Assembly: GCF_049943955.1 (NCBI RefSeq)
Contig: NZ_JBNFTW010000001.1
Coordinates: 646,277-710,276, forward strand
Length of the DNA stretch: 64,000 nt
Reading direction: 5' to 3'
Source: Desulfosporosinus sp049943955
GTDB lineage: Bacteria; Bacillota; Desulfitobacteriia; Desulfitobacteriales; Desulfitobacteriaceae
Each line of letters starts with the position of its first letter. The first letter of the stretch is position 1. The notes beneath the pieces are model-generated. The model did no database searches. It was not told the origin of the DNA and worked only from the letters and a program-made list of their open reading frames with translations. Both the position numbers and the translations under genes were made by a program. This document shows, in pieces, positions 41,319 to 50,195 of the stretch.

Positions 41319-44195
41319 ATGAGTATTCGTGTTCATGAATTAGCAAAGGAATTAAACTTTAGCAGTAAAGAAGTGATTACAAGACTCTTAGCTTTAGGAA
41401 CAGATGTTAAAAATCATTTAAGTACTGTCGATCAAAAAGATGCAGATCGTTTAAGGGATCAACTGAAGGGAAAGGAGATAAATTTGGATCATTCTGAACG
41501 CAAAAATTCTGAGGAAATAAAAACTAAAACATCTGAAATCGGTCAAGAAGAACGGACAGCGGAAGGGCGGACTTCAATGTCACGTCCCGCTTATCAAGGA
41601 CAACCGCCGCAAGGTTCTCGTTCAAATCAAGTCCATAACCAAGGTCCGCGGCCTAATGCCCAAGGACCGTCTCAAGGACCCCGCACGGGTACTCAAAGCC
41701 CACGCCCAGGATATCATGGCCAAGGGCAATCCCAAGGCCCGAGACAAGGCTATCAAGGACAACCACCAGGACCACGCCCCAGTTATCAAGGACAACCCCA
41801 AGGGCCGAGACAAGGCTATCAGGGACAATCCCAAGGGCCAAGACAAGGCTACCAGGGACAATCCCAAGGGCCGAGACAAGGCTATCAGGGACAATCCCAA
41901 GGGCCGAGACAAGGCTATCAGGGACAATCCCAAGGGCCGAGACAAGGCTATCAAGGACAATCCCAAGGGCCAAGACAAGGCTATCAGGGACAATCCCAAG
42001 GGCCGAGACAAGGCTATCAGGGGCAATCCCAAGGGCCGAGACAAGGCTATCAGGGGCAATCCCAAGGGCCGAGACAAGGCTATCAGGGACAATCCCAAGG
42101 GCCGAGACAAGGCTATCAGGGGCAATCCCAAGGGCCGAGACAAGGCTATCAGGGACAATCCCAAGGGCCAAGACAAGGCTATCAGGGACAATCCCAAGGG
42201 CCAAGACAAGGCTATCAGGGACAATCCCAAGGACCGCGTTCTTCATCTCCCCGAGCTGGGGCAGGTATCCCAGCAGCTCCGGTAATAACGGAGCAAGTGA
42301 AACGACAAACACCAGCCAGCAAAAAAGCGCAAGATAAAGCCTATGAACGAAAACGCGAAATGGAAAAAGAACGCGAAAGTGTGCTCCGCGCGCCCCATAG
42401 GCGCGTTCAAAAACAGCCAAAGAAAGAAGTTAAAGATACTACTCCAAAACACATCGTCATTCAGGAATCAATCTCTGTTCAAGATTTAGCCATTAAAATG
42501 AGCCGCAAAGCCGGAGAACTCATAAAACATCTCATGAATTTAGGAGTTATGGCAACCATAAATCAAGAACTGGATTCGGAAACAGCAACCATTCTTGCCA
42601 ATGAAATGGGCGTCACGGTTGAAGTAAAGGCAGAAAAATCGTTAGCTGTTATTGTAGATATAGAAGATGATCCCAAAGATCTTGCTTTCCGCCCGCCGGT
42701 GGTTACAGTAATGGGGCATGTTGACCATGGAAAGACCTCTCTGTTGGATGCAATTCGTACTACAAATGTTACGTCTTCCGAAGCTGGAGGAATTACCCAG
42801 CATATCGGTGCCTATCAGGTAGAAATCAAGGGTCAGAAAATAACCTTTTTAGATACACCCGGTCACGAGGCCTTTACGGCAATGCGGGCACGCGGTGCTC
42901 AAGTAACAGATATAGCGGTACTTGTGGTTGCTGCTGATGATGGAGTTATGCCTCAAACCGTTGAAGCCATTAATCATGCCAAGGCCGCAGAAGTCCCGAT
43001 TATTGTAGCTATAAATAAAATCGATAAGGAAAATGCTACCCCCGAAAGAGTTAAGCAAGAATTAACCGAATACGGATTAGTGGTCGAAGAATGGGGCGGA
43101 GACACGATTGCTGTCCCCGTATCGGCCAAATCAAAGGTTAATATTGAGCAGCTTTTGGAAATGATACTCCTTGTTGCAGAAGTTCGTGACCTTAAGGCCA
43201 ATCCTAACCGACTGGCAGCAGGAACCGTCATCGAAGCTGAGCTGGATAAAGGGAAGGGACCTATAGCCACAGTACTTGTTTCCAAGGGAACACTCAATGT
43301 TGGGGATGTTGCTGTTGCTGGCTGTGCCTTTGGCCGAATTCGAGCTATGGTCGATGACAAGGGCCGACGTGTTAAAAAGGCTGGTCCGTCTATGCCTGTC
43401 GAAATACAGGGTCTGTCAGAAGTACCTGAAGCCGGAGAACCTTTTGCTGTGGTAGCTGATGAAAAATTAGCGCGTCAAATTACCTCGGCACGGACTGCAG
43501 TAAGAAAGGTTGAAGAGTCAAAGCGTACTGTCGTAAAAGTCAGTTTGGAGGACCTCTTTGATAAGATCAAAGAAGGAGAAATTAAAGAGCTCAATATCAT
43601 CATTAAGGCCGATGTTCAAGGTTCTGTAGAAGCCCTTAGACAATCCCTATTGAGGCTTTCAACGGATGAAGTCCGCGTAAATCCTATTCATGGCGGTGTT
43701 GGTGCAATTAATGAAAATGACATAATGTTAGCCTCTGCCTCCAACGCGATTATCATTGGCTTTAATGTTCGGGCAGATTCCAATATGAAAGCTACAGCAG
43801 ATCTTGAAGGCGTTGATTTGCGATTTTACAGAGTTATCTATGACGCCATTGAAGATGTTAAGGCAGCTATGACTGGTCTCCTGGATCCAACCTTTAAGGA
43901 AGTCGTTCTTGGTAAAGCTGAAGTTCGCCAAGTTTTCAAAGTTCCCAAAGCAGGAACTGTTGCCGGTTGTATGGTAACAGAAGGAAAAATTCTTCGTTCG
44001 GCAAAGGTGCGGGTTATCAGGGATGGCATTGTGGTTCATGAAGGAGAAATGGAATCTCTGCGACGCTTCAAAGATGATGTCAAAGAGGTCTTAGAGAGCT
44101 TTGAATGTGGAATTGGAATTGAAAAATATAATGACATTAAAGAAGGAGATATCCTTGAAGCATTTGCTCTAGAAGAGGAAAAACGAACATTATAG
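41319..44195 (+). CDS. infB: Translation initiation factor IF-2 with repeat-expanded linker
   Basis: 958 residues. An IF2N motif (VHELAKELNFSSKEVITRLLALG) opens the protein, followed by a long low-complexity linker (about 60-320) rich in Gln, Gly, Pro, Arg and Tyr. In it 13 exact copies of an 11-residue unit (QGYQGQSQGPR) occupy about 165-307. A second IF2N motif (about 385-425) and the GTPase domain follow: GHVDHGKTSLLDAIR (about 464), DTPGHEAF, NKIDK; then domains II-IV. IF-2 places initiator tRNA on the ribosome. The linker expansion is peculiar. Confidence 0.97.
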   Translation: MSIRVHELAKELNFSSKEVITRLLALGTDVKNHLSTVDQKDADRLRDQLKGKEINLDHSERKNSEEIKTKTSEIGQEERTAEGRTSMSRPAYQGQPPQGSRSNQVHNQGPRPNAQGPSQGPRTGTQSPRPGYHGQGQSQGPRQGYQGQPPGPRPSYQGQPQGPRQGYQGQSQGPRQGYQGQSQGPRQGYQGQSQGPRQGYQGQSQGPRQGYQGQSQGPRQGYQGQSQGPRQGYQGQSQGPRQGYQGQSQGPRQGYQGQSQGPRQGYQGQSQGPRQGYQGQSQGPRQGYQGQSQGPRQGYQGQSQGPRSSSPRAGAGIPAAPVITEQVKRQTPASKKAQDKAYERKREMEKERESVLRAPHRRVQKQPKKEVKDTTPKHIVIQESISVQDLAIKMSRKAGELIKHLMNLGVMATINQELDSETATILANEMGVTVEVKAEKSLAVIVDIEDDPKDLAFRPPVVTVMGHVDHGKTSLLDAIRTTNVTSSEAGGITQHIGAYQVEIKGQKITFLDTPGHEAFTAMRARGAQVTDIAVLVVAADDGVMPQTVEAINHAKAAEVPIIVAINKIDKENATPERVKQELTEYGLVVEEWGGDTIAVPVSAKSKVNIEQLLEMILLVAEVRDLKANPNRLAAGTVIEAELDKGKGPIATVLVSKGTLNVGDVAVAGCAFGRIRAMVDDKGRRVKKAGPSMPVEIQGLSEVPEAGEPFAVVADEKLARQITSARTAVRKVEESKRTVVKVSLEDLFDKIKEGEIKELNIIIKADVQGSVEALRQSLLRLSTDEVRVNPIHGGVGAINENDIMLASASNAIIIGFNVRADSNMKATADLEGVDLRFYRVIYDAIEDVKAAMTGLLDPTFKEVVLGKAEVRQVFKVPKAGTVAGCMVTEGKILRSAKVRVIRDGIVVHEGEMESLRRFKDDVKEVLESFECGIGIEKYNDIKEGDILEAFALEEEKRTL
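41811..42239 (+). repeat. 13 tandem copies of a 33-bp coding repeat in infB
   Basis: Units start every 33 bp from 41811 to 42207. Copies differ only at synonymous positions (GGA/GGG, CAG/CAA, TAT/TAC, CCG/CCA), save for the last two codons of the final unit, and variants are scattered in mosaic fashion. Since 33 is a multiple of three, copy number can change without shifting the frame. Long frames on both strands across this part are by-products of the periodicity. Confidence 0.97.
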
Positions 44196-44215
44196 TAATC
44201 CCAGGAGGGATACCT

Positions 44216-44590
44216 ATGTCAAAACATCGACCTAACCGTTTGGCTGAAACCCTTAAAGAAGAAATATCTCAAATGATTTTAGTTGAACTCAAAGATCCTC
44301 GAATAGGCTTTGTCACAGTAACAAGTGTGGATGTGGCTAATGATTTAGCTCATGCTAAAGTCTATGTCAGTGTTATGGGCAATGAAGAGGATACTAAAAC
44401 ATCTTTAGATACCCTTAATAGAGCGGCCGGTTTTATGAGAAGTGAAATTGGGAAACGAATTCGTTTGCGACATGCACCGGCCATAGTTTTCGTCAACGAT
44501 CCATCAATCCAACATGGTGCGCATATTGCTAAGTTGCTGCGCGATGTTGGTGCAGCGGATACTGCAGACAAGGATGAATCGCATGAGTGA
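44216..44590 (+). CDS. rbfA: Ribosome-binding factor A
   Basis: 124 residues. RPNRLAETLKEEISQMILVELKDPRIGFVTVTSVDVANDLAHAKVYVSVMG and KRIRLRHAPAIVFVNDPSIQHGAHIAKLL give the KH-like RbfA fold. It helps mature the 5' end of 16S rRNA. The nrnA start overlaps its last codons. Confidence 0.96.
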   Translation: MSKHRPNRLAETLKEEISQMILVELKDPRIGFVTVTSVDVANDLAHAKVYVSVMGNEEDTKTSLDTLNRAAGFMRSEIGKRIRLRHAPAIVFVNDPSIQHGAHIAKLLRDVGAADTADKDESHE

Positions 44591-45563
44591 ACGTCTGTTA
44601 ACGGAAGAAATACTAGAAGTTCTGAGAAAAGCGCCATCGGTGGCGCTTTTCTCCCATGTCTCGCCGGATGGCGATTGCTTAGGGTCCATGTTGGCTCTTG
44701 GACTTGCCCTCGAAACAATGGGCAAAAAGGTAACGTTCTTTAACCCGGACCGCGTACCGATGGCTTTAGCCTTTTTGCCGGGTTCTGATCGTATTCGGCA
44801 AACCTTGCCGGACCCGATGCCTCAAGTTTTAGTCTTTGTGGATTGTACGGATCTAAAACGTGTACAATTAACTCCAGATTATTTAGATGATAGCATTGTT
44901 ATTAATATTGATCATCATATTTCCAATCAAAAGTTCGGACATTTAAACTGGATTAATGATCAGGCGAGCGCTTGTGCTGAAATTTGTCTAACGTTGCTTA
45001 AACAATTGGGAGTAGCTATTAATCGAGAAATAGCGACAAATCTCTATACAGGTATTGTGACTGATTCAGGATGTTTTCAATATAGCAATACAACAGCGCA
45101 CACTCATCGCCTGACCGCAGAACTTATTGAGACAGGATTGGATTTAGCAGCCATCCATTATCATTTGTTTGACCAGAAACCGCTTGAGCAGGTAAAGCTC
45201 TTGCAAGCAGCCTTAAATAGTCTGGAGCTTTATGCTGAAGGTCAGCTGGCAGTCATGACCTTAACTCTTGAGGATTTCCTGCAAAGCGCAGCTGACCAGG
45301 AACTCAGTGAGGGATTGGTTAATCATGCTAGGAGCATTAAAGGGGTTGAGGTAGCCGTCCTGCTCAAAGAAGTGGGAGTACAAGAGATTAAGAGTGGTTT
45401 TCGCTCCAACTTATGGTTTGATGTCAATAAAACTGCAGCGCAATTTGGCGGCGGGGGACATAAGCGTGCCGCCGGCTGTACATTCAAGGTTTCACTAACT
45501 GAGGCTAAGCAACAGGTCATTAGTGCCATTGAGGAGGGGTTAATCCTTGGACGGCATTGTTAA
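44583..45563 (+). CDS. nrnA: DHH-family phosphoesterase (nanoRNase/pAp phosphatase NrnA)
   Basis: 326 residues from the ATG at 44583, overlapping rbfA by 8 bp. DHH domain with SHVSPDGDCLGSMLALG, FVDCTD and the IDHHISN motif; DHHA1 domain near the end with GGGGHKRAAGC. NrnA degrades short RNAs and converts pAp to AMP. The rbfA-nrnA-truB-ribF order is common in Firmicutes. Confidence 0.93.
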   Translation: MSERLLTEEILEVLRKAPSVALFSHVSPDGDCLGSMLALGLALETMGKKVTFFNPDRVPMALAFLPGSDRIRQTLPDPMPQVLVFVDCTDLKRVQLTPDYLDDSIVINIDHHISNQKFGHLNWINDQASACAEICLTLLKQLGVAINREIATNLYTGIVTDSGCFQYSNTTAHTHRLTAELIETGLDLAAIHYHLFDQKPLEQVKLLQAALNSLELYAEGQLAVMTLTLEDFLQSAADQELSEGLVNHARSIKGVEVAVLLKEVGVQEIKSGFRSNLWFDVNKTAAQFGGGGHKRAAGCTFKVSLTEAKQQVISAIEEGLILGRHC

Positions 45564-46431
45564 TGTCCTTAAACCGCCGGGGATGACTTCTGCGGATGTT
45601 GTTGCTTGGATGCGCAGAACACTGAAGACAAAGAAAATTGGTCACACCGGCACTTTAGATCCTGGAGTTGTCGGAGTTTTGCCCATCTGTATTGGAAAAG
45701 GAACTCGTCTTGCTGAATACATTACTGAGCAGGGGAAGGCATATCTTGCGGAGGTCACCTTTGGAATTAAAACTGACACTCAAGACTCTTTTGGGAAAAC
45801 GGTCTACGAGAAACAGCCTTTTCTTCAACGAACTGAAGTTGAGAAAGTGTTAAGGAAATTTGCAGGCAAAATTTCTCAAATTCCTCCCATGTTCTCAGCG
45901 GTACACAAAGACGGCAAGCGCTTATATGAATTTGCTCGGCAAGGAATTTCTATAGAACGAGAGCCGCGTGAGGTAACTCTTTATAAGATCGAGCTTAAAA
46001 AGTGGTATGAAGGTGAATTTCCGAGGGCAATTTTATATATCGAGTGTTCCAAAGGAACTTATATTCGAACATTGTGTCATGACTTAGGTGAGGACTTAGG
46101 CTGTGGGGCTTATATGTCTTACTTGCTTCGGGTTCGGTCCGGCCCCTTTGAAATTCAAGACAGCTGGACTCTCGAAGAGATCGATGAGACAGTTCAAATA
46201 TCACCGGTTCCCTTTCTTTTGCCTTTAACAGCCGGCATTGATCTTCCCAAGGTCTACTTATCAGCTGCCCGGGCTAATGCTTTTCGCAATGGGTTATCAA
46301 CTAAGAGAGAACTAGTCAGGACCTCAGACCCTATTTCAAATTCTCAGGTTCAAGTTCTTGAGGGAGAACTGTTAATTGGAATAGGAGTGTGGCGTGAAAA
46401 TTCTCTCTTTCCCTATAAGGTTATTGGATGA
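45547..46431 (+). CDS. truB: tRNA pseudouridine-55 synthase
   Basis: 294 residues from the TTG at 45547, inside the nrnA end (17-bp overlap, GAGGAGGGG upstream). Catalytic Asp in GHTGTLDPGVVGVLPICIGKGTRL, then IPPMFSAVHKDGKRLYEFAR and SKGTYIRTLCHDLGEDLG. The C-terminal 60 residues look like a PUA domain. It forms the pseudouridine of the T loop, next to the T54 made by TrmFO. Confidence 0.95.
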   Translation: MDGIVNVLKPPGMTSADVVAWMRRTLKTKKIGHTGTLDPGVVGVLPICIGKGTRLAEYITEQGKAYLAEVTFGIKTDTQDSFGKTVYEKQPFLQRTEVEKVLRKFAGKISQIPPMFSAVHKDGKRLYEFARQGISIEREPREVTLYKIELKKWYEGEFPRAILYIECSKGTYIRTLCHDLGEDLGCGAYMSYLLRVRSGPFEIQDSWTLEEIDETVQISPVPFLLPLTAGIDLPKVYLSAARANAFRNGLSTKRELVRTSDPISNSQVQVLEGELLIGIGVWRENSLFPYKVIG

Positions 46432-46449
46432 TTTAGGAGGTCAAAGTCC

Positions 46450-47373
46450 GTGCAAGTTCAAACAAATATGCCAACTAATAAAGAGCCTTGTGTATTGGCA
46501 TTAGGAAATTTTGATGGAGTGCACCTTGGACATCGTCGTTTGCTTGAGCATGGATTGAGACAAGCTGAACGTTTGGGAGTAGGTCTTAGTGTTTTGCTCT
46601 TTGAGCCCCATCCATTGAAAGTTCTCCAGCCTGAACGAGGAATTCAGTTACTCACGGCGAATCAAGAACGTTTGAAATATTTTGAGGAGATCGGGGTAAA
46701 CACAGTATTTCTCATTCCTTTCACTCGTGAGATGGCCAATACCTCACCGGAAGACTTTGTCATCAGGATTCTTATGCCCTTAGGGGTAGTTCGCGTTGTT
46801 GTGGGTTTTAACTATTCGTTTGGTGCTCATGGCAAGGGAAATCCAGAACTAATCCAGCTATTAGGCAAGCAATATGGATTTGGAGTAAGCGTTCTTCAAG
46901 CACAGATGCTTGAAGGAAGGGTTATTTCTTCGAGCAGTATCCGTAAAGCGTTACTGCAAGGAGATATTGCTTTGGCGAGTGCCCTCCTGGGCCGTTCTCC
47001 CAGCTTAAGCGGAACAGTGATTCATGGGGAAGAACGCGGACGATTATTGGGTTATCCAACCGCAAACCTTCGTCCAAATGAGGACATACTAATTCCCAAA
47101 CGAGGCGTCTATGCTGTTTGGTCAACTATTAATGGTGCCTTTGTACCTGGTATGATGAATATTGGTATGAAGCCAACGTTTCATGATATGTATGGGACGA
47201 GTGTTGAAGTGAATTTCTTCGATTTTAACGGAGACTTATACGGCCAAGAATTAACAATTCATATTGAGGAACGGTTGCGTGACGAGCGAAAATTCGATGG
47301 CATTAACGAACTTCTCCTTCAATTGAAAACCGATAAAATAAAAGCTCAGAGCCTTCTCAAGGGATTGTTCTAA
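46450..47373 (+). CDS. ribF: Bifunctional riboflavin kinase/FMN adenylyltransferase
   Basis: 307 residues from the GTG at 46450 (AGGAGGTC upstream). N-terminal FAD synthetase part has LGNFDGVHLGHRRLLEHG, FNYSFGAHGKG and ISSSSIRKALLQGDI; C-terminal riboflavin kinase part has GYPTANL and the ISFDF-like FFDFNGDLYGQELTI. It makes FMN and FAD from riboflavin. Ends the nusA operon. Confidence 0.96.
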   Translation: MQVQTNMPTNKEPCVLALGNFDGVHLGHRRLLEHGLRQAERLGVGLSVLLFEPHPLKVLQPERGIQLLTANQERLKYFEEIGVNTVFLIPFTREMANTSPEDFVIRILMPLGVVRVVVGFNYSFGAHGKGNPELIQLLGKQYGFGVSVLQAQMLEGRVISSSSIRKALLQGDIALASALLGRSPSLSGTVIHGEERGRLLGYPTANLRPNEDILIPKRGVYAVWSTINGAFVPGMMNIGMKPTFHDMYGTSVEVNFFDFNGDLYGQELTIHIEERLRDERKFDGINELLLQLKTDKIKAQSLLKGLF

Positions 47374-47387
47374 AGAAGGCCCGGAAC

Positions 47388-47416
47388 TTTACAAAAGCCA
47401 AAGAACCATGTATACT
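47388..47416 (+). promoter_or_regulatory. SigA-type promoter of rpsO
   Basis: TTTACA (47388-47393), 17-bp spacer, TATACT (47411-47416). Start point near 47423. Confidence 0.7.
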
Positions 47417-47430
47417 ATCATAGAACCTAT

Positions 47431-47478
47431 GGGACCCGCTGACTCGGCTTATCGAAGCTCCGACGGTGTGCTGGGTAG
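47431..47478 (+). promoter_or_regulatory. Ribosomal S15 leader
   Basis: Between promoter and rpsO lies a compact fold: ACCCGC (47434-47439) can pair with GCTGGGT (47470-47476, one bulge) and TCGGCTT with AAGC-CGA around an ATCG loop. Position and size match the rpsO leaders through which S15 represses its own translation. Recognised by position and shape, not by covariance. Confidence 0.55.
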
Positions 47479-47509
47479 TAGGGAATATTAATTATTGGAG
47501 GAAATCAAC

Positions 47510-47776
47510 ATGCTGACACCTGAAAAGAAACAAGAGATTATAGTTAAATATGCTCAACACGAAGGAGATACTGGTTCACCGGAAGTCCAGATTGCTCTCC
47601 TTACGGAACGTATCACCTATTTAACGGAACATTTTAAAACTCACAAAAAAGACCATCATTCGCGGCGTGGACTTTTAAAAATGGTTGGTTCCAGACGTTC
47701 GTTATTAAACTATCTGAAAAAAGTTGATTTTGAACGTTATCGTAATATTATTACCGCCCTTGGTTTGAGAAAATAA
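47510..47776 (+). CDS. rpsO: 30S ribosomal protein S15
   Basis: 88 residues from the ATG at 47510 (TTGGAGG upstream; an in-frame ATG at 47495 precedes that site). TPEKKQEIIVKYAQHEGDTGSPEVQIALLTERI and HKKDHHSRRGLLKMVGSRRSLLNYLKK are canonical. It binds 16S rRNA early in assembly. Monocistronic between its own promoter and terminator, next to pnp as usual. Confidence 0.98.
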   Translation: MLTPEKKQEIIVKYAQHEGDTGSPEVQIALLTERITYLTEHFKTHKKDHHSRRGLLKMVGSRRSLLNYLKKVDFERYRNIITALGLRK

Positions 47777-47792
47777 TAAAGACAAGTACTAC

Positions 47793-47822
47793 AGAAGTGG
47801 GTCATTTGATCCACTTCTTTTA
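47793..47822 (+). terminator. Intrinsic terminator after rpsO
   Basis: AGAAGTGG (47793-47800) pairs with CCACTTCT (47811-47818), extended inwards by GTCA/TGAT pairs, then TTTT. Confidence 0.85.
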
Positions 47823-47973
47823 ACGTTTTTAAAAGTTTTCCCTTATATTTACGTATAATTCAGAGATATTCTCGGGTAAAGAGTTTTTTTTACAAATTGC
47901 AGGAAATAATAATAATATGTCGAAGAGGAAACAAGTTAAAAAGAAGGATTGAAAGTTTTAAGGAGGTTCCATT

Positions 47974-50127
47974 GTGAAACAGGAAGTATTTGAAAAGTCA
48001 ATCTCCGTCGGCGGACGAACGATGACTTTCCAAACCGGAAAAATTGGCAAGCAGGCTGGTGGCGCAATTTTCCTTCGTTATGGGGATACGGTAGTATCTG
48101 CTTTTGCAACATGTAGTCCAGCACCGAGGGAGGGTATTGATTTCTTTCCCCTCACAGTTGAATTCGAAGAACGTATGTATGCCGCTGGTAAGATTCCAGG
48201 CGGATTCATTAAACGTGAAGGAAAAGCTAGCGAAAAGGCGACCTTATCTGCCCGTTTAATAGATCGTCCCATTCGTCCGTTATTTCCTGAAGGGTTTCGT
48301 AATGATGTTCAAGTAGTAGCGACTGTCATGTCAGTTGATCAGGACTGTGCGACCGATATTACGGCAATTAATGCCGCATCAGCCGCTCTAGCTGTCTCCA
48401 ATGTTCCTTTCGAGGGACCTGTTGCGGCGGTCACAGTGGGACTTGTGGATGGGGAGTTCATAATTAATCCTACAATTGAACAAAGCGGCAAGAGTAAGAT
48501 GCATCTAACAGTAGCTGGAACAGAAGAAGCGGTTATGATGGTTGAAGCCGGTGCTCAAGAAGTCGAAGAACAGTTAATGCTGGAAGCTATTATGTTTGGA
48601 CATTCTGAAATCAAAAAACTTGCTAAGTTCATTGCAGAGTATCGTGAAGAAGCTTTGCAGAAGGGCTTGGCAAAGGAAAAAATGGAAGTCCAATTCGATA
48701 AAATTCCTGAAACCATTGTTGAGGCAGTTAAAGCCTATGCCTATACCAGGTTAGATGCTGCTGTCCGCGTCGAAGAGAAAAAGGCCAGGGAAAGTGCTAT
48801 TGATGAAGTAAAAGTCGATGCTCTGAAATTCTTTGAGGCTGAGTTCCCCGATGATATGAAGGCGGTAGAAACCGTTTTAGAGGACATGGTCCATTTAATT
48901 GTTCGTAAATTAATTACAGATGAACATATTCGCCCTGATGGACGGGCTGTTGATGAAGTACGTCCGATTAGTATTGAGGCAGGAATTTTACCTCGTACTC
49001 ATGGCTCAGGTCTCTTTACCAGGGGGCAAACTCAAGTATTAACCGTCGCTACGTTAGGGGCTGCTGGAGATGAACAAATTCTCGATGGTTTAGGATTAGA
49101 ACGTTCAAAACGTTACATACATCACTATAACTTTCCGCCCTACAGTGTCGGAGAAACACGACCCATGCGTGGACCGGGCCGCAGGGAGATTGGACATGGA
49201 GCCTTGGCAGAAAGAGCGCTTGTTCCAGTTTTACCAGATGAAAACGAATTCCCCTATACGATACGTCTGGTATCGGAAGTATTGGAATCCAATGGGTCCA
49301 GTTCTATGGCCTCGGTTTGCGGAAGTACTCTTTCCCTGATGGATGCCGGTGTTCCGATTACGGCACCAGTTGCCGGCGTGGCCATGGGCCTAATTAAAGA
49401 AGGCGATAATTTCGCAATTCTTACAGATATCCAGGGACTAGAGGATCACTTCGGAGATATGGATTTCAAAGTTGCAGGCACCAGCAAAGGGGTAACGGCT
49501 CTGCAAATGGATATAAAAATTAAAGGAGTTTCCCGCGAAGTTCTTGCCCAAGGACTCACTCAGGCCAAAGCTGGTCGACTCTTTATTCTCGATAAGATGC
49601 TGGCCGTTCTTGACAAACCTCGACCAGAACTTTCAATCTATGCACCGCGCATTATTACTGCCTCAATACATCCAGATAAAATACGCGATGTTATTGGACC
49701 AGGTGGAAAAACCATCAAGAAAATTATTGAGGAAACGGGCGTTAAAATTGATATTGAGGATGATGGCCGCGTCTTTATCTCTTCTGTTGCCGGAGAAGGC
49801 GGGGAGCAAGCTTTAAGAATTATTCAGGCTTTAACTCAAGACGTCGAGGTTGGTAAAATCTATAAAGGAAAAGTTACCCGAGTTATGGATTTCGGAGCTT
49901 TTGTAGAGGTTATTCCCGGAGTCCTTGGACTGAGCGGAAAAGAAGGGTTAGTGCATATTTCACAACTGTCTCAGGAACGAGTCGAAAAGGTTGAAGATGT
50001 TGTAAAAGTTGGCGATGAAATTACGGTGAAGGCTACGGCCATTGATAAACAGGGTCGATTGAATCTTTCTCGTAAAGAAGCGATGGCAAGTGCTCGCAAG
50101 GACCCTGCTGTTAGTTCATCAAAGTAG
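47974..50127 (+). CDS. pnp: Polynucleotide phosphorylase
   Basis: 717 residues from the GTG at 47974 (AAGGAGGT upstream). Two RNase PH-like domains (about 1-210 and 310-540), a KH domain (IRDVIGPGGKTIKKIIEETG, about 570) and a C-terminal S1 domain (GKIYKGKVTRVMDFGAFVEV). It degrades RNA 3' to 5' with phosphate. The 5' region before it (47823-47973) has no clear hairpin. Standard length. Confidence 0.97.
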   Translation: MKQEVFEKSISVGGRTMTFQTGKIGKQAGGAIFLRYGDTVVSAFATCSPAPREGIDFFPLTVEFEERMYAAGKIPGGFIKREGKASEKATLSARLIDRPIRPLFPEGFRNDVQVVATVMSVDQDCATDITAINAASAALAVSNVPFEGPVAAVTVGLVDGEFIINPTIEQSGKSKMHLTVAGTEEAVMMVEAGAQEVEEQLMLEAIMFGHSEIKKLAKFIAEYREEALQKGLAKEKMEVQFDKIPETIVEAVKAYAYTRLDAAVRVEEKKARESAIDEVKVDALKFFEAEFPDDMKAVETVLEDMVHLIVRKLITDEHIRPDGRAVDEVRPISIEAGILPRTHGSGLFTRGQTQVLTVATLGAAGDEQILDGLGLERSKRYIHHYNFPPYSVGETRPMRGPGRREIGHGALAERALVPVLPDENEFPYTIRLVSEVLESNGSSSMASVCGSTLSLMDAGVPITAPVAGVAMGLIKEGDNFAILTDIQGLEDHFGDMDFKVAGTSKGVTALQMDIKIKGVSREVLAQGLTQAKAGRLFILDKMLAVLDKPRPELSIYAPRIITASIHPDKIRDVIGPGGKTIKKIIEETGVKIDIEDDGRVFISSVAGEGGEQALRIIQALTQDVEVGKIYKGKVTRVMDFGAFVEVIPGVLGLSGKEGLVHISQLSQERVEKVEDVVKVGDEITVKATAIDKQGRLNLSRKEAMASARKDPAVSSSK

Positions 50128-50195
50128 CTAATATTTTTTAATGATCAGTCTGTTAATTCCCCTCTGAGCATAAATTTATGGAAGGGGGGACGCGA

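Noticed and set aside
41811..42239. CRISPR-like array
   Set aside because: Units are contiguous with no spacers and encode an in-frame peptide of IF-2.
41622..42420. Long open frames on the minus strand and in another plus frame across infB (up to 255 residues)
   Set aside because: They follow from the 33-bp periodicity: a repeat whose length is a multiple of three keeps all frames open. The products are simple repeats without ribosome sites.
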